DNA of 64,000 nucleotides. Origin: Myoxocephalus aenaeus (lineage: Eukaryota; Chordata; Actinopteri; Perciformes; Cottidae). The position numbers were made by a program, and so were the translations under genes. Below, piece by piece: positions 59,101 through 64,000 of this stretch (its first letter is position 1; each line of letters opens with the position of its first letter). Under the pieces are notes generated by a model, which did not search any database, was not told the origin of the DNA, and saw nothing but the letters and a program-made list of their open reading frames with translations. The stretch lies in the NCBI GenBank assembly GCA_038501785.1, contig JBAMJR010000072.1, forward strand, positions 792,272-856,271, in the 5' to 3' direction.

Positions 59101-62100
59101 CAACTTTTATGTCAAAAAACGACTTTTCAGCCTAGACAGAGTCCACAAGTGGATTCTCTTCTAGAATACTTAGATTCCATGATTTCCTTCAGTTAAAGTA
59201 TCACAGACCACCAGACTTTCATGTTCTATTATAATGTAAGAGTACCTGATGCTCTCATCACGTTTTACTACCTTAAGCTGCATTTCCAACTTTTTTGTCA
59301 AAAAACGACTTTTCAGCCTAGACAGAGTCCACAAGTGGATTCTCTTCTAGAATACTTAGATTCCATGATTTCCTTCAGTTAAAGTATCTCAGACCACCAG
59401 ACTTTCATGTTCTATTATAATGTAAGAGTACCTGATGCTCTCATCACGTTTTACTACCTTAAGCTGCATTTCCAACTTTTTTGTCAAAAAACGACTTTTC
59501 AGCCTAGACAGAGTCCAAAGCTGCGTTTCCAACTTTTATGTCAAAAAACGACTTTTCAGCCTAGACAGAGTCCACAAGTGGATTCTCTTCTAGAATACTT
59601 AGATTCCATGATTTCCTTCAGTTAAAGTATCACAGACCACCAGACTTTCATGTTCTATTATAATGTAAGAGTACCTGATGCTCTCATCACGTTTTACTAC
59701 CTTAAGCTGCATTTCCAACTTTTTTGTCAAAAAACGACTTTTCAGCCTAGACAGAGTCCACAAGTGGATTCTCTTCTAGAATACTTAGATTCCATGATTT
59801 CCTTCAGTTAAAGTATCTCAGACCACCAGACTTTCATGTTCTATTATAATGTAAGAGTACCTGATGCTCTCATCACATTTTACTACCTTAAGCTGCATTT
59901 CCAACTTTTTTGTCAAAAAACGACTTTTCAGCCTAGACAGAGTCCAAAGCTGCGTTTCCAACTTTTATGTCAAAAAACGACTTTTCAGCCTAGACAGAGT
60001 CCACAAGTGGATTCTCTTCTAGAATACTTAGATTCCATGATTTCCTTCAGTTAAAGTATCTCAGACCACCAGACTTTCATGTTCTATTATAATGTAAGAG
60101 TACCTGATGCTCTCATCATGTTTTACTACCTTAAGCTGCATTTCCAACTTTTATGTCAAAAAACGACTTTTCAGCCTAGACAGAGTCCAAAGCTGCGTTT
60201 CCAACTTTTATGTCAAAAAAACGACTTTTCAGCCTAGACAGAGTCCACAAGTGGATTCTCTTCTAGAATACTTAGATTCCATGATTTCCTTCAGTTTAAA
60301 GTATCACAGACCACCAGACTTTCATGTTCTATTATAATGTAAGAGTACCTGATGCTCTCATCACGTTTTACTACCTTAAGCTGCATTTCCAACTTTTTTG
60401 TCAAAAAAACGACTTTTCAGCCTAGACAGAGTCCAAAGCTGCGTTTCCAACTTTTATGTCAAAAAACGACTTTTCAGCCTAGACAGAGTCCACAAGTGGA
60501 TTCTCTTCTAGAATACTTAGATTCCATGATTTCCTTCAGTTAAAGTATCTCAGACCACCAGACTTTCATGTTCTATTATAATGTAAGAGTACCTGATGCT
60601 CTCATCACGTTTTACTACCTTAAGCTGCATTTCCAACTTTTTTGTCAAAAAAACGACTTTTCAGCCTAGACAGAGTCCAAAGCTGCGTTTCCAACTTTTA
60701 TGTCAAAAAACGACTTTTCAGCCTAGACAGAGTCCACAAGTGGATTCTCTTCTAGAATACTTAGATTCCATGATTTCCTTCAGTTAAAGTATCTCAGACC
60801 ACCAGACTTTCATGTTCTATTATAATGTAAGAGTACCTGATGCTCTCATCACGTTTTACTACCTTAAGCTGCATTTCCAACTTTTTTGTCAAAAAAACGA
60901 CTTTTCAGCCTAGACAGAGTCCAAAGCTGCGTTTCCAACTTTTATGTCAAAAAACCGACTTTTCAGCCTAGACAGAGTCCACAAGTGGATTCTCTTCTAG
61001 AATACTTAGATTCCATGATTTCCTTCAGTTAAAGTATCACAGACCACCAGACTTTCATGTTCTATTATAATGTAAGAGTACCTGATGCTCTCATCACGTT
61101 TTACTACCTTACGCTGCATTTCCAACTTTTTTGTCAAAAAACGACTTTTCAGCCTAGACAGAGTCCAAAGCTGCGTTTCCAACTTTTATGTCAAAAAACG
61201 ACTTTTCAGCCTAGACAGAGTCCACAAGTGGATTCTCTTCTAGAATACTTAGATTCCATGATTTCCTTCAGTTAAAGTATCTCAGACCACCAGACTTTCA
61301 TGTTCTATTATAATGTAAGAGTACCTGATGCTCTCATCATGTTTTACTACCTTAAGCTGCATTTCCAACTTTTATGTCAAAAAACGACTTTTCAGCCTAG
61401 ACAGAGTCCAAAGCTGCGTTTCCAACTTTTATGTCAAAAAACGGACTTTTCAGGCTAGACAGAGTCCACAAGTGGATTCTCTTCTAGAATACTTAGATTC
61501 CATGATTTCCTTCAGTTAAAGTATCTCAGACCACCAGACTTTCATGTTCTATTATAATGTAAGAGTACCTGATGCTCTCATCACGTTTTACTACCTTAAG
61601 CTGCATTTCCAACTTTTTTGTCAAAAAACGACTTTTCAGCCTAGACAGAGTCCAAAGCTGCGTTTCCAACTTTTATGTCAAAAAACGACTTTTCAGCCTA
61701 GACAGAGTCCACAAGTGGATTCTCTTCTAGAATACTTAGATTCCATGATTTCCTTCAGTTAAAGTATCACAGACCACCAGACTTTCATGTTCTATTATAA
61801 TGTAAGAGTACCTGATGCTCTCATCACGTTTTACTACCTTAAGCTGCATTTCCAACTTTTTTGTCAAAAAACGACTTTTCAGCCTAGACAGAGTCCACAA
61901 GTGGATTCTCTTCTAGAATACTTAGATTCCATGATTTCCTTCAGTTAAAGTATCTCAGACCACCAGACTTTCATGTTCTATTATAATGTAAGAGTACCTG
62001 ATGCTCTCATCACGTTTTACTACCTTAAGCTGCATTTCCAACTTTTTTGTCAAAAAACGACTTTTCAGCCTAGACAGAGTCCAAAGCTGCGTTTCCAACT

Positions 62101-64000
62101 TTTATGTCAAAAAACGACTTTTCAGCCTAGACAGAGTCCACAAGTGGATTCTCTTCTAGAATACTTAGATTCCATGATTTCCTTCAGTTAAAGTATCTCA
62201 GACCACCAGACTTTCATGTTCTATTATAATGTAAGAGTACCTGATGCTCTCATCATGTTTTACTACCTTAAGCTGCATTTCCAACTTTTATGTCAAAAAA
62301 CGACTTTTCAGCCTAGACAGAGTCCAAAGCTGCGTTTCCAACTTTTATGTCAAAAAACGACTTTTCAGGCTAGACAGAGTCCACAAGTGGATTCTCTTCT
62401 AGAATACTTAGATTCCATGATTTCCTTCAGTTAAAGTATCTCAGACCACCAGACTTTCATGTTCTATTATAATGTAAGAGTACCTGATGCTCTCATCACG
62501 TTTTACTACCTTAAGCTGCATTTCCAACTTTTTTGTCAAAAAACGACTTTTCAGCCTAGACAGAGTCCAAAGCTGCGTTTCCAACTTTTATGTCAAAAAA
62601 CGACTTTTCAGCCTAGACAGAGTCCACAAGTGGATTCTCTTCTAGAATACTTAGATTCCATGATTTCCTTCAGTTAAAGTATCACAGACCACCAGACTTT
62701 CATGTTCTATTATAATGTAAGAGTACCTGATGCTCTCATCACGTTTTACTACCTTAAGCTGCATTTCCAACTTTTTTGTCAAAAAACGACTTTTCAGCCT
62801 AGACAGAGTCCACAAGTGGATTCTCTTCTAGAATACTTAGATTCCATGATTTCCTTCAGTTAAAGTATCTCAGACCACCAGACTTTCATGTTCTATTATA
62901 ATGTAAGAGTACCCTGATGCTCTCATCACGTTTTACTACCTTAAGCTGCATTTCCAACTTTTTTGTCAAAAAACGACTTTTCAGCCTAGACAGAGTCCAA
63001 AGCTGCGTTTCCAACTTTTATGTCAAAAAAACGACTTTCAGCCTAGACAGAGTCCACAAGTGGATTCTCTTCTACAATACTTAGATTCCATGATTTCCTT
63101 CAGTTAAAGTATCACAGACCACCAGACTTTCATGTTCTATTATAATGTAAGAGTACCTGATGCTCTCATCACGTTTTACTACCTTAAGCTGCATTTCCAA
63201 CTTTTTTGTCAAAAAACGACTTTTCAGCCTAGACAGAGTCCACAAGTGGATTCTCTTCTAGAATACTTAGATTCCATGATTTCCTTCAGTTAAAGTATCT
63301 CAGACCACCAGACTTTCATGTTCTATTATAATGTAAGAGTACCTGATGCTCTCATCACGTTTTACTACCTTAAGCTGCATTTCCAACTTTTTTGTCAAAA
63401 AACGACTTTTCAGCCTAGACAGAGTCCAAAGCTGCGTTTCCAACTTTTATGTCAAAAAAACGACTTTTCAGCCTAGACAGAGTCCACAAGTGGATTCTCT
63501 TCTAGAATACTTAGATTCCATGATTTCCTTCAGTTAAAGTATCACAGACCACCAGACTTTCATGTTCTATTATAATGTAAGAGTACCTGATGCTCTCATC
63601 ACGTTTTACTACCTTACGCTGCATTTCCAACTTTTTTGTCAAAAAAACGACTTTTCAGCCTAGACAGAGTCCAAAGCTGCGTTTCCAACTTTTATGTCAA
63701 AAAACGACTTTTCAGCCTAGACAGAGTCCACAAGTGGATTCTCTTCTAGAATACTTAGATTCCATGATTTCCTTCAGTTAAAGTATCTCAGACCACAAGA
63801 CTTTCATGTTCTATTATAATGTAAGAGTACCTGATGCTCTCATCATGTTTTACTACCTTAAGCTGCATTTCCAACTTTTATGTCAAAAAACGACTTTTCA
63901 GCCTAGACAGAGTCCAAAGCTGCGTTTCCAACTTTTATGTCAAAAAAAAACGACTTTTCAGGCTAGACAGAGTCCACAAGTGGATTCTCTTCTAGAATAC
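56155..64000 (+). repeat. 57/129 bp satellite, continuing beyond the window
   Basis: More units of the same 57/129 bp composition, with frequent A-run length differences (CAAAAAACG against CAAAAAAACG) and CACAGACC/CTCAGACC subtypes. The array does not end before 64000, so its true size is unknown. Confidence 0.97.

Noticed and set aside
31335..64000. Dozens of 61-91 residue open frames beginning MFYYNVRVPDAL or MLSSRFTTL
   Set aside because: They recur with the satellite period in two phases, are broken by single-base A-run changes, and have no splice or promoter context. They are by-products of the satellite.

Overview
This window looks like teleost fish genomic DNA (inference). It has spliced genes with GT..AG introns, DNA transposons of the EnSpm/CACTA, hAT and piggyBac superfamilies, (TG)n and (TA)n microsatellites, and long satellite arrays. 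The PB1/SAMD3-like protein exons belong to a family I know as highly multiplied in fish. I see no ordinary single-copy host gene, no rRNA or tRNA gene and no CRISPR array.

Layout. (1) 1-3140 is an old, diverged tandem repeat region, and the same repeat resumes at 23395-24011. (2) Between them sits a ~20.25 kb EnSpm/CACTA-type transposon (3141-23394). Its termini are CACTGTAAAAAA, it is flanked by TG on both sides, and the joined flanks rebuild a normal repeat unit. It carries two genes on the + strand. The first is a broken transposase-like gene with four C2H2-type fingers (4010-8824). The second is a PB1/SAMD3-like gene whose exons are spread over 8836-22069. Two younger elements are nested inside. 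A 1284 bp hAT MITE (5301-6584, TSD ATTTAAAG) splits the zinc-finger exon. A 10.3 kb giant palindromic element (11466-21762) landed on the 3' splice site of the last exon of the second gene; its target duplication copies the CCAG acceptor.

(3) From 24016 to the end, the window is a satellite array built from a 57 bp module (1-3 copies) plus a 129 bp module, giving 186, 243 or 300 bp units. Four piggyBac-type elements with TTAA targets lie in it: three near-identical internally deleted copies at 24016, 29157 and 54140, and one divergent inverted copy at 26938. It also holds two CpG-rich arrays of GTGAC-type short repeats (41763-45809 and 47739-50463). These arrays belong to a ~6.0 kb tandem segmental duplication and contain a 1295 bp higher-order repeat.

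How the parts relate. The first gene probably supplied DNA binding and transposition for the EnSpm element. The second may be its accessory protein, comparable to the two-product layout of plant CACTA elements (inference). Both genes now carry lesions, so the element is probably not autonomous. The most unusual points are the splice-site-duplicating palindrome, the two-gene EnSpm with a PB1/SAMD3-like partner, and the satellite-embedded arrays dense in TGACGTGG/TGACGTGA (UPRE/CRE-like) beside satellite units that each carry a TTCTAGAA heat-shock-element core.
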